DNA of 64,000 bases, taken from the NCBI RefSeq assembly GCF_003991135.1, contig NZ_CP016379.1, forward strand, positions 1,798,001 to 1,862,000, in the 5' to 3' direction. Both the position numbers and the translations under genes were made by a program. The notes beneath the pieces are model-generated. The model was given only the letters and a program-made list of their open reading frames with translations, searched no databases and was not told the DNA's origin. This DNA comes from Anoxybacter fermentans. GTDB lineage: Bacteria > Bacillota > Halanaerobiia > DY22613. This document shows positions 8,601-18,302 of this stretch, one piece after another. Positions within the stretch are counted from its first letter, which is position 1. Each line of letters starts with the position of its first letter.

Positions 8601-10860
8601 TTACATAAACCCCCTTCAAAAGTTTCAGGGTATTGATCTTTCCATGCTCCCCTACTTCATTAACTGGCCCTACACAAGAAGGACAGCCCTGTTCACATTC
8701 ACAATTATTTACCAGTTCATAAGCAGTTTCCAGTAATTTCTTATGAACTGCATATAACTTTTCACTAAATCCAACTCCTCCCGGATAGTTATCATAAAGA
8801 TAAAGGGTCGGAGCATTGGTAAAGGGGGATCTTATCTGAGCCACCACTTTAATATCTCGAGGGTCACACATAAGGTAAATTGGTGCCACATTTACAAGCA
8901 GGTTTGAAAGACCCAAAAGCCCGCTCTGTAATTCTTCTTTGCTAAAGCTGGCAGCTAAAGCCGGATTAATGCACATCCAGTAAGCTGTGGTATGCATTTG
9001 TTGTTCCGGCAGATGAATATCACCATAACCCACATTCTCATGGGTATAGAATTTGATTTTTTTAAACATGGTCGCTTTGGCAGTGACCAAAACTTCCCCG
9101 TGGGATTTATTGCCACCACAAACTTTCTCTTTCTCAAATTCATCTAAAACTTTAATATCCACCGCCAAATTGGCATCAGTATAATAATCCACATCAACTG
9201 CCCTTACATAAGCCTTCTGTTCATCCCAATCCAGTCGATCCACATGATATTGTTGACTTTCATGGATATAAATGGCATCTTTATGGAGCATGGTAGGCAC
9301 ACTAAACCTATCCATTTCACCAATGACTTTATGGTCAGGTTCTGTAATATCAATAATGACAAAATTATCAGGTGATGCACTCCTCAAACTAATATCATCT
9401 GCCGGGTAACTATCACTCATCCAATACCAGCGGCCCCCAACATGACGCAAAATCTTCTCCTCTGCTAGATATTCTAAAATCTCCTGGGTTGTCTCCACAC
9501 CAAAAACTTCTCCATCTACAAAGGGCAGCTCAAATGCAGCACATTTGATATGACTCAATAAAATAACCAGGTTATTGGGGTTGATTAAACCGTGTTCTGT
9601 AGGGTGGGAAAAGAAATACTCTGGATGGGTAATTACATATTGATCCAGAGGACTACTGCTTGCAACAAGAATAGCTGCTGATGTACCCGAACGCCTTCCA
9701 GCGCGTCCGGCCTGCTGCCAGGTACTGGCAACAGAACCTGGATAACCAGCCATAATACAGACCTCCAACTGACCAATATCAATCCCCAACTCCAGTGCGT
9801 TGGTACTGACCACTCCTAACACTTCACCACTACGTAAACCTGCTTCAATCTGGCGCCTTTCTTTGGGAAGATATCCACCACGATAGCCCCGGATAGAATT
9901 AAGATTTTGTCCTGTATCCTTGCAAAGTTTCTTCAAATAACTAACCAGAATTTCTGTCTTCAACCTACTTCGGGTAAAAACAATAGTCTGAATTTTATTT
10001 TTCAAAAAATGAGTAGCTATCTTTTTAACTTCCAGGATATTGCTTCGTCTGATCCCTAATTCTCTATTAACCACCGGAGGATTGTAAAAGATAAATTCTT
10101 TAGTTCCAGAAGGAGCTCCATTATTATCAATTAATTTTACATCTGTACCGATAAGCTTACTTGCCAATTCCTCAGGATTGGCAATAGTAGCAGAAGCACA
10201 GATAAACTGGGGATTAGAACCGTAAAATTTGCAGATGCGCTTTAAACGACGCATAACATTGGCCACATGACTTCCAAAAACACCGCGGTAATGATGAACT
10301 TCATCTATGATTACAAACTTAAGATTTTCAAACAACTTAACCCACTTGGTATGATGGGGTAAAATCCCAGTATGGAGCATATCGGGATTGGTAACAACAA
10401 TATGCCCAGCAGAACGAATCACTTTTCGTGCAGTTTGGGGTGTATCTCCATCATAAGTGTAGGTCTTAATATCTTCACCCAATAAGGTAATCAATTCATG
10501 GAGTTCTTTTAACTGATCCTGAGACAGGGCTTTTGTAGGAAATAAATACAGTGCCCGTACTTCCGGATTCTTTAAAATCTCATTTAAAACAGGAAGATTA
10601 TAACAGAGAGTTTTACCGGAAGCAGTAGGAGTTACTACTACAATACTTTCCCCGTTTTCTACTGCTTCAAAGGCACTGGCCTGATGAGAATAAAGCTGTT
10701 TAATTCCCCGTTTTATTAGAACCTCTCTAAGCCTTTTATCAAGTGATTCAGGAAAATCAGCATATTTAGCCTCACGGGCCGGAATAGTCCTCCAGGCTGT
10801 TACATTTGCATAAAATTCTTCTGAACTTTTCAGGGTTTCTAAAATCTGCACCAGATTCAT
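8578..10860 (-). CDS. mrfA: MrfA/YprA-type DEAD/DEAH helicase with DUF1998 domain
   Basis: A 760-residue superfamily 2 helicase, close to the length of B. subtilis YprA. It has Walker A TPTASGKT (about 77-84), the DEVH box in VIIDEVHHY, the helicase C domain ending QQAGRAGRRSG, and a C-terminal DUF1998 region with a four-cysteine zinc site CECEQGCPSCVG. The frame extends to 10950, but the ATG at 10860 is preferred. It follows the LysR stop by 16 bases, has GGGGGAAG upstream, and gives the family's usual N-terminus. Known MrfA proteins unwind DNA and act with MrfB in mitomycin repair. It is co-transcribed with lysR, mrfB and a phosphatase gene. Confidence 0.93.
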   Translation of the reverse strand: MNLVQILETLKSSEEFYANVTAWRTIPAREAKYADFPESLDKRLREVLIKRGIKQLYSHQASAFEAVENGESIVVVTPTASGKTLCYNLPVLNEILKNPEVRALYLFPTKALSQDQLKELHELITLLGEDIKTYTYDGDTPQTARKVIRSAGHIVVTNPDMLHTGILPHHTKWVKLFENLKFVIIDEVHHYRGVFGSHVANVMRRLKRICKFYGSNPQFICASATIANPEELASKLIGTDVKLIDNNGAPSGTKEFIFYNPPVVNRELGIRRSNILEVKKIATHFLKNKIQTIVFTRSRLKTEILVSYLKKLCKDTGQNLNSIRGYRGGYLPKERRQIEAGLRSGEVLGVVSTNALELGIDIGQLEVCIMAGYPGSVASTWQQAGRAGRRSGTSAAILVASSSPLDQYVITHPEYFFSHPTEHGLINPNNLVILLSHIKCAAFELPFVDGEVFGVETTQEILEYLAEEKILRHVGGRWYWMSDSYPADDISLRSASPDNFVIIDITEPDHKVIGEMDRFSVPTMLHKDAIYIHESQQYHVDRLDWDEQKAYVRAVDVDYYTDANLAVDIKVLDEFEKEKVCGGNKSHGEVLVTAKATMFKKIKFYTHENVGYGDIHLPEQQMHTTAYWMCINPALAASFSKEELQSGLLGLSNLLVNVAPIYLMCDPRDIKVVAQIRSPFTNAPTLYLYDNYPGGVGFSEKLYAVHKKLLETAYELVNNCECEQGCPSCVGPVNEVGEHGKINTLKLLKGVYVSGSESQT

Positions 10861-10876
10861 CTCTTTCTTCCCCCAT

Positions 10877-11767
10877 CTATTTTTTATTTTGAATATATTC
10901 GATAAACTTCTGAACCTGAATTTTATCCTCCAATTCAGAGAGATAGGCAAGATAAAACTGACGCTGTATCTGAAAACCCTTAACCTGAATCACTTTAAGG
11001 CGCTGTAACTTCTCAGCCCTCAAAGCTGCCAGACTTGAAACAATAGAGACTCCAAGTCCCGATTCCACTGCTGCAATCACAGCTTCTGTACTTCCTAACT
11101 GGGCAGCAATCTGCAAATCAGCTATATTTACCCCCAACTTAGCCAGCCCTTCTTTCATTGCTTTCCGGGTTCCAGAACCTTCCTCTCTTAAAATAAACCG
11201 TTCTTTAATTATCTCCTGCCTTATTACAATACCTTTCCTGGCAAATGGATGGTCTTTTGGAACAATTAACACCAATTCATCAGATGCAATAGGGATTGCT
11301 TTAATATCTTTTTCTTCCGGTTTTATACCCACAATCCCCAGATCGTACTTTTTTTTCAACAAATCCTGAAGAACAGATCTGGAATCTTTAACTTCCATTT
11401 TCAGCTCTACTAAAGGATATTCCTGACAAAATCCAACAATCAGTTCAGGGAGTAAATATTCACCTGGAATAGTACTGGCACCAATATTAAGCTCACCTTT
11501 AACCAGATTCTGAAGTCTATTGATTTTTTGCTTAAGATTATCCCAGATCTGTAACATCTCTTTTGTATCTCTATAAAGAATCTCCCCTTCTGGAGTTAGA
11601 ATAACTCCATCGGAAGTCCGCTTAACTAACCGAACATCAAAATATTCCTCTAATGCTTTGATCTGAATACTGACCGCAGGTTGTGTCAATTGTAGTTCTT
11701 CTGCCACCAGTGAAAAACTCTTCAATTCCGCCAGTCTAACAAAAGTATATAATCGGGAAATTTTCAT
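10877..11767 (-). CDS. LysR-family transcriptional regulator (CysL-like)
   Basis: A 296-residue regulator with an N-terminal winged helix-turn-helix (residues 1-60, including AEELQLTQPAVSIQIKALEE) and a periplasmic-binding-type effector domain (about 90-290). The FILREEGSGTRKAME-like segment around residue 195 is typical of the CysL/CysB-like branch. It is the first gene of a unit with mrfA, mrfB and a phosphatase. LysR proteins usually control a divergent neighbour, but no divergent gene exists here, so the target is unclear. It may regulate its own operon. The ligand cannot be inferred. Confidence 0.92.
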   Translation of the reverse strand: MKISRLYTFVRLAELKSFSLVAEELQLTQPAVSIQIKALEEYFDVRLVKRTSDGVILTPEGEILYRDTKEMLQIWDNLKQKINRLQNLVKGELNIGASTIPGEYLLPELIVGFCQEYPLVELKMEVKDSRSVLQDLLKKKYDLGIVGIKPEEKDIKAIPIASDELVLIVPKDHPFARKGIVIRQEIIKERFILREEGSGTRKAMKEGLAKLGVNIADLQIAAQLGSTEAVIAAVESGLGVSIVSSLAALRAEKLQRLKVIQVKGFQIQRQFYLAYLSELEDKIQVQKFIEYIQNKK

Positions 11768-11901
11768 CTTAAAAACCCCTCATTTCATCTTGTTCTGGTA
11801 TTTACACATTATCTTTTATACTTCTCGCTTCCTTAAGAAATCCCTTTTTTTCGATTCCCGAACACTAGCAATACTCTAGATTGATGATCTCTGGATAAAA
11901 G

Positions 11902-11931
11902 AAAAACTTCACTTCCAAAAAGAAGTGAAGT
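11902..11931 (-). terminator. Terminator downstream of the chemoreceptor-like gene
   Basis: ACTTCACTTC pairs perfectly with GAAGTGAAGT around a six-base loop and is followed by TTTTC on the minus strand. Between it and the gene end lies a 140-base stretch with an unassigned open frame that has no convincing start. Confidence 0.8.
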
Positions 11932-12078
11932 CTCTATTATAATTCTCCAATCCTCTAAATTGATCTGACCTTTTTTCCACTGCTTCATTTAATTTATCTT
12001 TGATAACTACTCCGTTCTCAGTAATAAAGATAGATTCTATAGGTGTACCTTTCCCAATCAATAGATACTCATATCGAT

Positions 12079-13644
12079 TTATGATACTTTTAATAAAGAC
12101 TCCAGACTTAGAGCAGCTTCAATAATCCCTTTCCGATTAAGACGCGGAATCATATAAAATTTGAATAATTTTTGATCTTCAACTCTTATATGAATTGGCG
12201 GTGAATGAACCTCTATCTCCCCAGTTAAAAGCCCCTTAGCAGAAGGATCGATCTCTAACAAATTTACCCCAATAATTGCATCCTGCGTACTGAGAATAAA
12301 GATTCCATTTTCATCGGTAACGTACAGATCATCAACCATCGATTCTGATTTAATCTGTTCTAGAACTTCACGTGTTAAAGGACCCTTCTCCTCAGCATGT
12401 TTTACCCTAAGACAAACATTCTTTAACATCCGCTCTAAACCTTTAGAGACAACAAATCTTTCAAGAGCTACTGTCTTTTCATTGATCCTGGCAAAAGAAT
12501 CGTTAATGTACGATAATAGTTTGTTTTGCACTTCTGTAGCTTTAAAAACTTTTTCACTGGTACCTGCCGTTTCTTCAGATAGCATTTTAATCGTCTCAAG
12601 ATTTTTCTGTGTTTCTTCTGCTGTTTTCCCAAGCATTTCCGTAGCATTAAGCATTTCGGCAAATTTCCGGTAATTATCCTCAACCACTTTAGATAGTGAA
12701 ACAATAATCTCACCGGTCTCGTTTATTTTTTCGGTTCCCTCCATCATCTGCTTCTCTAATTCTCCCATTTGCGCCTTAATCTCATCAATTCCATTTTGAA
12801 CCATCTGCACTACTTGAACAATCTCTTCAGTAGAAAAGCCAGCTTCTTCAGCCAGGTTACGAATTTCATTTGCCACTACTCCAAATCCTTTACCTAATTC
12901 TCCAACCCTTGCTGCTTCAATAGAAGCGTTAAGAGCAAGCAAATTGGTCTGTTGCGCAAACTTTTTTATAGATTGAACGACCTGCTCAATTTCGCCAGAG
13001 TGCTGATGTAATTGGTTGATTTTATCCATAGCATTTTGTACACTGGCCTTAATAAGATTAAATTCTTTAACAATCCTATTTACTCTCTCAATTCCTTCTT
13101 TAGAATCCTTTTGAGCATTCCTCACTTCTTCCATCATTTCCCGGAATCTTTCCTGGGTTTTTGTAACATAGTCAAAGAAAATTTCCAATGAATCATTAGC
13201 TTCTTTAATTCGGGTAACCTGTTTTTCATTCCCTACTGCCACTTCCTTAACAGCCCGGGTCAAATCCTGCTGTTGTTCATAAAATTTGTTTGTCTTTTCA
13301 GAAACAAACTTATATGATTCTTCAACCTCGGATGTAACCTGAATCATTTCATGAAACAGCTTCCTGATATTAAAAAATACATGATTTAAATTACCACATA
13401 GTTTTCCAAGAGTCCCTCCTTTTTCATAAAACTGCACCGAATAATCTCCTTCAAGAACACGCTCTAGCCCTCTTTTTATCTCTTTTAATTTATCGTCAAT
13501 AATTTGAAAAAATCCCCATAGTCCTACGACAATAGTCACCAAAGAAAAAAAGGTTCTCCAAAATAAATGAGGTACCGCGATATTAAGAATCGTAATAACA
13601 GCACAAATAGCAAAACCAACCATAAAAGGTGATATTTTTTTCAT
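12079..13644 (-). CDS. Methyl-accepting chemotaxis-type signalling protein with C-terminal sensor-like domain
   Basis: A 521-residue protein starting MKKISPF; this ATG has GGGGGAG 8 bases upstream, so the ten-residue-longer frame is not used. Two short membrane spans (about 6-25 and 28-48) are followed by a HAMP-like linker and long coiled coils. The MCP hairpin tip reads [20 protein letters not shown], followed by [15 protein letters not shown], the site that contacts CheA/CheW. There is almost no periplasmic loop. Instead, the last 100 residues (from about 420) form a mixed domain containing [16 protein letters not shown], which resembles a PAS/Cache-type sensor. The sensor therefore seems to be cytoplasmic and C-terminal. 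No other chemotaxis gene is nearby. Confidence 0.88.
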   Translation of the reverse strand: MKKISPFMVGFAICAVITILNIAVPHLFWRTFFSLVTIVVGLWGFFQIIDDKLKEIKRGLERVLEGDYSVQFYEKGGTLGKLCGNLNHVFFNIRKLFHEMIQVTSEVEESYKFVSEKTNKFYEQQQDLTRAVKEVAVGNEKQVTRIKEANDSLEIFFDYVTKTQERFREMMEEVRNAQKDSKEGIERVNRIVKEFNLIKASVQNAMDKINQLHQHSGEIEQVVQSIKKFAQQTNLLALNASIEAARVGELGKGFGVVANEIRNLAEEAGFSTEEIVQVVQMVQNGIDEIKAQMGELEKQMMEGTEKINETGEIIVSLSKVVEDNYRKFAEMLNATEMLGKTAEETQKNLETIKMLSEETAGTSEKVFKATEVQNKLLSYINDSFARINEKTVALERFVVSKGLERMLKNVCLRVKHAEEKGPLTREVLEQIKSESMVDDLYVTDENGIFILSTQDAIIGVNLLEIDPSAKGLLTGEIEVHSPPIHIRVEDQKLFKFYMIPRLNRKGIIEAALSLESLLKVS

Positions 13645-13725
13645 CTTTGTTACTCCCCCTTTGTCTGAAAACAATTTCTTTTACATTAAATTCTACAATA
13701 AACTAAATTTTCCTCTCGATCAAAT

Positions 13726-13756
13726 ATAAAAAAATGAGCAGAATAAACTTCTGCCC
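13726..13756 (-). terminator. Probable terminator of the tRNA-Arg transcript
   Basis: GCAGAA pairs with TTCTGC around a five-base loop, followed by TCATTTTTTT on the minus strand. The stem is short. Confidence 0.6.
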
Positions 13757-13773
13757 ACGTTAAATTACTAGTT

Positions 13774-13824
13774 TGATGGGGTTTATAGGAGTCAAACCCA
13801 TGAATTTGGATAACTCTATAAACA
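13774..13824 (-). pseudogene. Degenerate tRNA remnant
   Basis: On the minus strand the last 28 bases (ending GACTCCTATAAACCCCATCA) match the T arm, acceptor 3' side and CCA end of the neighbouring tRNA-Arg at about three-quarters of positions. The 5' half and anticodon arm do not form a cloverleaf. It appears to be a decayed duplicate or fragment lying 17 bases after the intact tRNA. Confidence 0.5.
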
Positions 13825-13840
13825 TTGTTAATAAAAAAAA

Positions 13841-13917
13841 TGGTGGGGCTTACAGGAATCGAACCTGTGACCTACAGATTAGGAATCTGTCGCTCTATCC
13901 TACTGAGCTAAAGCCCC
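13841..13917 (-). tRNA. tRNA-Arg (anticodon CCT)
   Basis: Full cloverleaf with acceptor GGGGCTT/AAGCCCC, a D arm with AGCTCAGTAGGATAGAGC, anticodon stem ACAGA/TCTGT with loop TTCCTAA, T loop GTTCGATTC, and an encoded CCA. It reads AGG codons. Confidence 0.97.
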
Positions 13918-13977
13918 ACAATATCACGCTATATTAGATTTTCTGTTAATCTGCACAACAAATTAACCCTACTATTT

Positions 13978-14006
13978 ATATTATATAACTTTTATCTTTT
14001 TGTCAA
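13978..14006 (-). promoter_or_regulatory. Promoter of tRNA-Arg(CCT)
   Basis: TTGACA (14001-14006) and TAATAT (13978-13983) are 17 bases apart; an overlapping TATAAT with 15-base spacing also exists. The expected start is about 55 bases before the tRNA. Confidence 0.75.
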
Positions 14007-14060
14007 CTCCTAATTTAAAAAAATATTAACATAATCATAAGCAGAATTCATTACCCAATT

Positions 14061-14807
14061 TTAACCTTGAACTTGCAACCAGAGGTCAATAATAGTAGGA
14101 GATAGTGCCCAAACTTTTAAACGAACATATTGCAAAAAAGTACTTACAACTAATGTCCCTGCTTCATTATTATTAATAGTCAATTCTCCACTATCCTCAA
14201 CCCAAATCTGGCTATCAGGACTTATCTCCATTTGACAAAAAACTTTGCTAGAATTTCCTTTATTATATATAAAAAAAGTTGCCGTTGTGTATTTAGATAT
14301 GTCATAACTCTTAGAATATTGTGGTTCTATCCCCACTTGAATATTTTTTTCGGTAAACGATATAAACTTATTTTCACAAATAATCGTTGAAGTTAAACAT
14401 CTATTTAACTCTTCATAACTTACCAACTTTACCAACCACCCTTGTATACTGACACAAATTTTTAACTCAAGCTGAACCTTATTTATTAATACAAATTTTA
14501 TAACATATGCTTTTCCAATTAATCTTAATTCAATCTCATGAGAAAATGTTTCCATTGTTAGTATACAAGAAAAATTTAATTTTCGTGAGTAAACTTTTTT
14601 CTTCCCTTCTGTAAAATAAAATATAGAAACTTCAATTGTACCTGAAATTATAATAAAGCCATTTCCTATTTTATTATCAATTTCCATAACCTTTGCTTCA
14701 ACATTTTTTATAAACACTGCTGACTCCGGTAAGTCAACATAAGCAACAAAAAAATGTTTATGTGAAATAGCATTGCTATAGGTTTTTAGAAATAAATTAG
14801 ATTCCAT
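14061..14807 (-). CDS. SPOCS-like plus DUF6385-like domain protein
   Basis: A 248-residue protein of unknown function. Residues 30-125 have the pattern of the SPOCS (DUF3794) beta domain seen in spore-coat proteins such as SipL, with segments like VEAKVMEIDNKIGNGFIIIS and an alternating hydrophobic strand pattern. Residues 160-248 (QMEISPDSQIWVEDSGE followed by STFLQYVRLKVW) match the C-terminus of the protein at 22402-22995, where the equivalent is EVSPDNQMWATDVG and ASFLKYTRISYK. It is the last gene of the glycosyltransferase operon, 17 bases after the GT-MT-GT gene, with a GGGGAGG site. There is no signal peptide or membrane span. I infer a surface or spore-associated structural role; no terminator is evident after it. 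Confidence 0.75.
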   Translation of the reverse strand: MESNLFLKTYSNAISHKHFFVAYVDLPESAVFIKNVEAKVMEIDNKIGNGFIIISGTIEVSIFYFTEGKKKVYSRKLNFSCILTMETFSHEIELRLIGKAYVIKFVLINKVQLELKICVSIQGWLVKLVSYEELNRCLTSTIICENKFISFTEKNIQVGIEPQYSKSYDISKYTTATFFIYNKGNSSKVFCQMEISPDSQIWVEDSGELTINNNEAGTLVVSTFLQYVRLKVWALSPTIIDLWLQVQG

Positions 14808-14824
14808 GTTTATTCCTCCCCACT

Positions 14825-17086
14825 TTAATAGTCAAGAGGAATATAATAGCGTTCTGGGAAATTATTTTGACCTATAAGAACTGGTAAATTTACTTTTTTT
14901 TGATCATCCAATTCCAAATCAATATTCCACTTTATTTTAAATTTTAACCAATTCTCAGCCAGTAATTTTTCATATTCCCGTAAATTCTTCTTAAAAGTCA
15001 TACTTCCAAAGTGATGCACATATACATCTCTTGCCACAACCATTTTAAAACCAGCCATTGCTGCTCGTAAACAAAAATCATCATCTTCAAAGTTCCCCAA
15101 ACCAAATCTTTCATCAAAACCACCAATTTTATTAATAACTTCTCTTTTAACCAGCATACAAAGACCTGCCAGGCGATAAGTTAATAAATAATTACCTTCA
15201 TTCTGCCAATAAAACTCACGGGCAAATATCTGAAATTGATAAAGATCATCATAATAAGCCGTAACCTGCTGAGATCCTCCAACATAATTAGAGCAAGCAC
15301 CAACAATACCAACATTTTCTTCATCTTCCAAATGGTCAATTAAATGTCCTAACCAGCCATCTCCAACGATAACATCGTTGTTTAGAAATACTAAATATTT
15401 CCCTTGTGCTTTTACAATTCCTTGATTACATGCTTTAGGATATCCTTCATTTTGCTCATTTCTGATTACTATTACACTTTCTAGCGTTTTCAAATATTCA
15501 ACTGTTCCATCTGTTGAACCATTATCAATAATGATCAGTTCAAATGGTTCTAAAGTATGGGTCAAAATACTATTGATGCATAGTTGAGTCATCTGAAGAT
15601 TATTGTGAACGGGTATAATAATTGAAGTCAATTTTCGTTCTTTAGCAACTCGCAATTGATTCGCCTTTTTAGCTTGCAAAATTAGTTGAACTGTATGAAG
15701 CTCCTGTATGGTTTTTTGATCTAAATTTCCCCATTCAAAATTTTTACCGATTTCTCGATTGAATGTTGAATCCGGTAACGTCAAGGGGTTTAAAGTCATA
15801 TCTTGCACACCAAAAGTTTGTATAATTTTATATCCAAGTTTCTTAAGCATCCTTTTTATCTCTTTTATTGTAAAAAATCGTAAATGAGTGGAATCCAAAA
15901 TTCCAGCTTCTTCGTATCGCCATTCACCCTGCAAAAGTTTATCTATAATTCTTAAATTCCTTATATTTGGTACGCTAATAATCATAAGACCATCTTTAGC
16001 TAAATAACGATACAATTTAAGCAAGACCTTCCATGGATCCCGTAAATGTTCAAGAACATCAGCAAGAATAATACAATCAAAATATTCATACTGATAGGGT
16101 AACTTTATTGTCTCTATATTCCCTACCAATACTTCATCCAGCAACTTACGTGCTACCTGACCTGCCACACTATCCAATTCGACTCCATAAACCCGGGCCG
16201 TCGGTATTTTATTCTTAATACCTCGCCCCAAATGTCCATGACCACACCCAACATCCAAAACTCTTTTTACCGTCTCAGGTATTAATTCAATGATTTCAGG
16301 CCTACTGTACTGGTAATAAATAGTATCTTTCACGAAACTGGATGAACTAGCCTCTGTGCGTTCTTCCCACCTGGCTAATATCATTCCCTCTTCAGAGGTT
16401 AAGTGATCATAATAACCCTCTGCTGCTCGCTCCGGATCATATTGACAATACCATCGGTATTTCTTTTTTCTCCGTTCGGGTTCCAAATATCCATAATGTT
16501 TCACTTTTACATCAAGCCTGCGGGGATAATAGCGTAAATTGGCAGGAATACTACCACAATGAAAATTTGAACCATGTTTTGTTGGTAAAAAACGTAGATA
16601 TTTAATATTTTGACCTCGTAAAGTGAACAAACGCGGTTGCCAGAAGTTACTATATATCCCTGGTTCAACACGATAATATTCTGGGTCATTCCAGAAATAC
16701 AAAAAATGGAAATAAAATACGGTAAACTGTGGTTCTAAAGGATCAAGAAGATGAATTTCATTAACTATAGTTGTAGGAGCTATATCCTCTAAAACTTCAT
16801 CACCATCAAGAGCAAGAACCCAATCAGGCTCATGTTTCAACACCCAATTCAATAAACGATTTTTATCCCTGACCTCATCAACAGTAACTTCATCTTGACG
16901 GTGGTATTCTACTAAATCGGGAAAAGAAAGACATATATCAGGAGTTGCATCCGTAGACCCATCATCTAAAATCACAATTCGATCCGCTATAGGAGCTAAA
17001 CTCAAAATGGATTGTTGTAGCCACTTTTCCTCATTTTTAACCCGCATCATACCCACAAGTTTAAATTCTTTATCAATTTTGTTCAT
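14825..17086 (-). CDS. Three-domain glycosyltransferase-methyltransferase-glycosyltransferase
   Basis: A 753-residue cytoplasmic protein. Residues 10-215 are a GT2 glycosyltransferase with ILDDGSTDA and LALDGDEV (the DXD-type metal site). Residues 274-385 are a class I SAM methyltransferase with VLDVGCGHGHLG and LADVLEHL. Residues 487-735 are a second GT2 domain with IIIDNGSTDGT and LNNDV. The ATG at 17086 has GGGGGTGAG upstream; a longer frame to 17137 lacks a ribosome site. It overlaps the preceding glycosyltransferase gene by 14 bases. Such fusions build and methylate glycans on surface polymers or proteins. The donor sugars and acceptor are not readable from sequence. Confidence 0.9.
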   Translation of the reverse strand: MNKIDKEFKLVGMMRVKNEEKWLQQSILSLAPIADRIVILDDGSTDATPDICLSFPDLVEYHRQDEVTVDEVRDKNRLLNWVLKHEPDWVLALDGDEVLEDIAPTTIVNEIHLLDPLEPQFTVFYFHFLYFWNDPEYYRVEPGIYSNFWQPRLFTLRGQNIKYLRFLPTKHGSNFHCGSIPANLRYYPRRLDVKVKHYGYLEPERRKKKYRWYCQYDPERAAEGYYDHLTSEEGMILARWEERTEASSSSFVKDTIYYQYSRPEIIELIPETVKRVLDVGCGHGHLGRGIKNKIPTARVYGVELDSVAGQVARKLLDEVLVGNIETIKLPYQYEYFDCIILADVLEHLRDPWKVLLKLYRYLAKDGLMIISVPNIRNLRIIDKLLQGEWRYEEAGILDSTHLRFFTIKEIKRMLKKLGYKIIQTFGVQDMTLNPLTLPDSTFNREIGKNFEWGNLDQKTIQELHTVQLILQAKKANQLRVAKERKLTSIIIPVHNNLQMTQLCINSILTHTLEPFELIIIDNGSTDGTVEYLKTLESVIVIRNEQNEGYPKACNQGIVKAQGKYLVFLNNDVIVGDGWLGHLIDHLEDEENVGIVGACSNYVGGSQQVTAYYDDLYQFQIFAREFYWQNEGNYLLTYRLAGLCMLVKREVINKIGGFDERFGLGNFEDDDFCLRAAMAGFKMVVARDVYVHHFGSMTFKKNLREYEKLLAENWLKFKIKWNIDLELDDQKKVNLPVLIGQNNFPERYYIPLDY

Positions 17087-18302
17087 AAGTCTCACCCCCT
17101 GACAACCATGTTTTATACAAATCAAAGACTGGATCATAATTAGAATTGATAGAACTAAAATCCAGATAGTTCAAAATCCTATTTTTTTGACTCTTAAAAA
17201 TTCGTAAAATTCCTTCATAAGCTGATTGATATTGGTGATTATTTTGATAGGCTAAACAATAAAACTCCACTGCTTTTTCTTCATTACCTTCTTTTTCAAA
17301 AGTCCTTCCCAAAGCCCAATAAGTTCGGAAAGATTCTAAACCATTAATCTGGATATATCTCCTTGGGTCACTCCTGATTTCGAGACACTTTTGATAGGCT
17401 GATCTGGCTATTTCTAATTGACCTTGTAAATAGTGCAACTCCCCTTTTATAAACCACAAAGCTGTAAAATCAGGAAAAATCTTTAACCCTCTTTCAACAG
17501 TCATTAACCCTTTTTTATATTCTCTCAGGTGTAAATATGAAACAGCCATTTTATATATTAAATCCGCTCCAAAACTAAGTGTCTTAAGATCAACTTTCAA
17601 AGCTTTACGATAGTAATCTAATGCTAGCTGATATTGTTGCTGCTGAAAATACTCAGTACCACAAGCATAATTTAAAAAAGGGTCATGAGGATTATTCTCT
17701 AATTCCCGTTTTAATATATTTAAATTTCGTTCATTTTTTCTTTTTTGATGAATGATCTTCTCAACATAACCAAAATGTTCGATATAAATATCTGTTGTTT
17801 CTATCCTGGCTTTCGGATTTTTTTTCAAAATAATATGTGACATTTCTTCATGAAGTGATAATTTAAAGCGATATTCTGGTCTGTTGCGAAAAATTCTACA
17901 TGCTGAATCAAAAACATAATTATAGCCTATATCTTTTCCATAATAGCTTTTAATTTTTACAATAATCCCTTCCGTTTTACGCAAAATGGCCCGATATAAT
18001 AAAGGTATTAACCTGTTCTTAAATTCTAAAGGAAAGCGCTCATCAGCATCCAGAATCAACACCCATTGGCCTCTTGCCTGTTCTAAAGAGCGATTTCTTG
18101 CCTTACCAAAATGATTTTGCCATATCTCATGATATACTTTCGCTCCATAATTTAACGCTATTTTTACCGTATTATCCGTCGATCCAGTATCAACAACTAT
18201 AATTTCATCTGCCAGATCTGATATACTTTCAAGACATCCTGGTAAAAGATCCGCTTCATTCTTTACAATCATGCATACTGATAAAAATGGATGATTTATC
18301 AA
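17073..18302 (-). CDS. GT2 glycosyltransferase with TPR repeats (409 aa)
   Basis: The N-terminal GT2 domain (about 5-200) starts LSVCMIVKNEADLLPGCLES and has IIVVDTGSTDNT, ILDADERFP (DXD-like) and a conserved IEHFGYVEK. Tetratricopeptide repeats follow from about residue 205 (DPFLNYACGTEYFQQQQYQL). The start is a TTG at 18302 with a strong GGAGGTG site 8 bases upstream. It overlaps the preceding gene by 47 bases and the next by 14, so translation is probably coupled. GT2-TPR proteins include peptide and protein glycosyltransferases such as SunS, but the acceptor here is unknown. The natural candidates are the DUF6385-type proteins of the same operon. Confidence 0.88.
   Translation of the reverse strand: MINHPFLSVCMIVKNEADLLPGCLESISDLADEIIVVDTGSTDNTVKIALNYGAKVYHEIWQNHFGKARNRSLEQARGQWVLILDADERFPLEFKNRLIPLLYRAILRKTEGIIVKIKSYYGKDIGYNYVFDSACRIFRNRPEYRFKLSLHEEMSHIILKKNPKARIETTDIYIEHFGYVEKIIHQKRKNERNLNILKRELENNPHDPFLNYACGTEYFQQQQYQLALDYYRKALKVDLKTLSFGADLIYKMAVSYLHLREYKKGLMTVERGLKIFPDFTALWFIKGELHYLQGQLEIARSAYQKCLEIRSDPRRYIQINGLESFRTYWALGRTFEKEGNEEKAVEFYCLAYQNNHQYQSAYEGILRIFKSQKNRILNYLDFSSINSNYDPVFDLYKTWLSGGETYEQN

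Noticed and set aside
11932-12100. Short open frame after the chemoreceptor gene, containing LLIGKGTPIESIFITENG
   Set aside because: It looks protein-like but has no credible start or ribosome site, and its end runs into the terminator hairpin. It may be a gene remnant; not supported enough to call.
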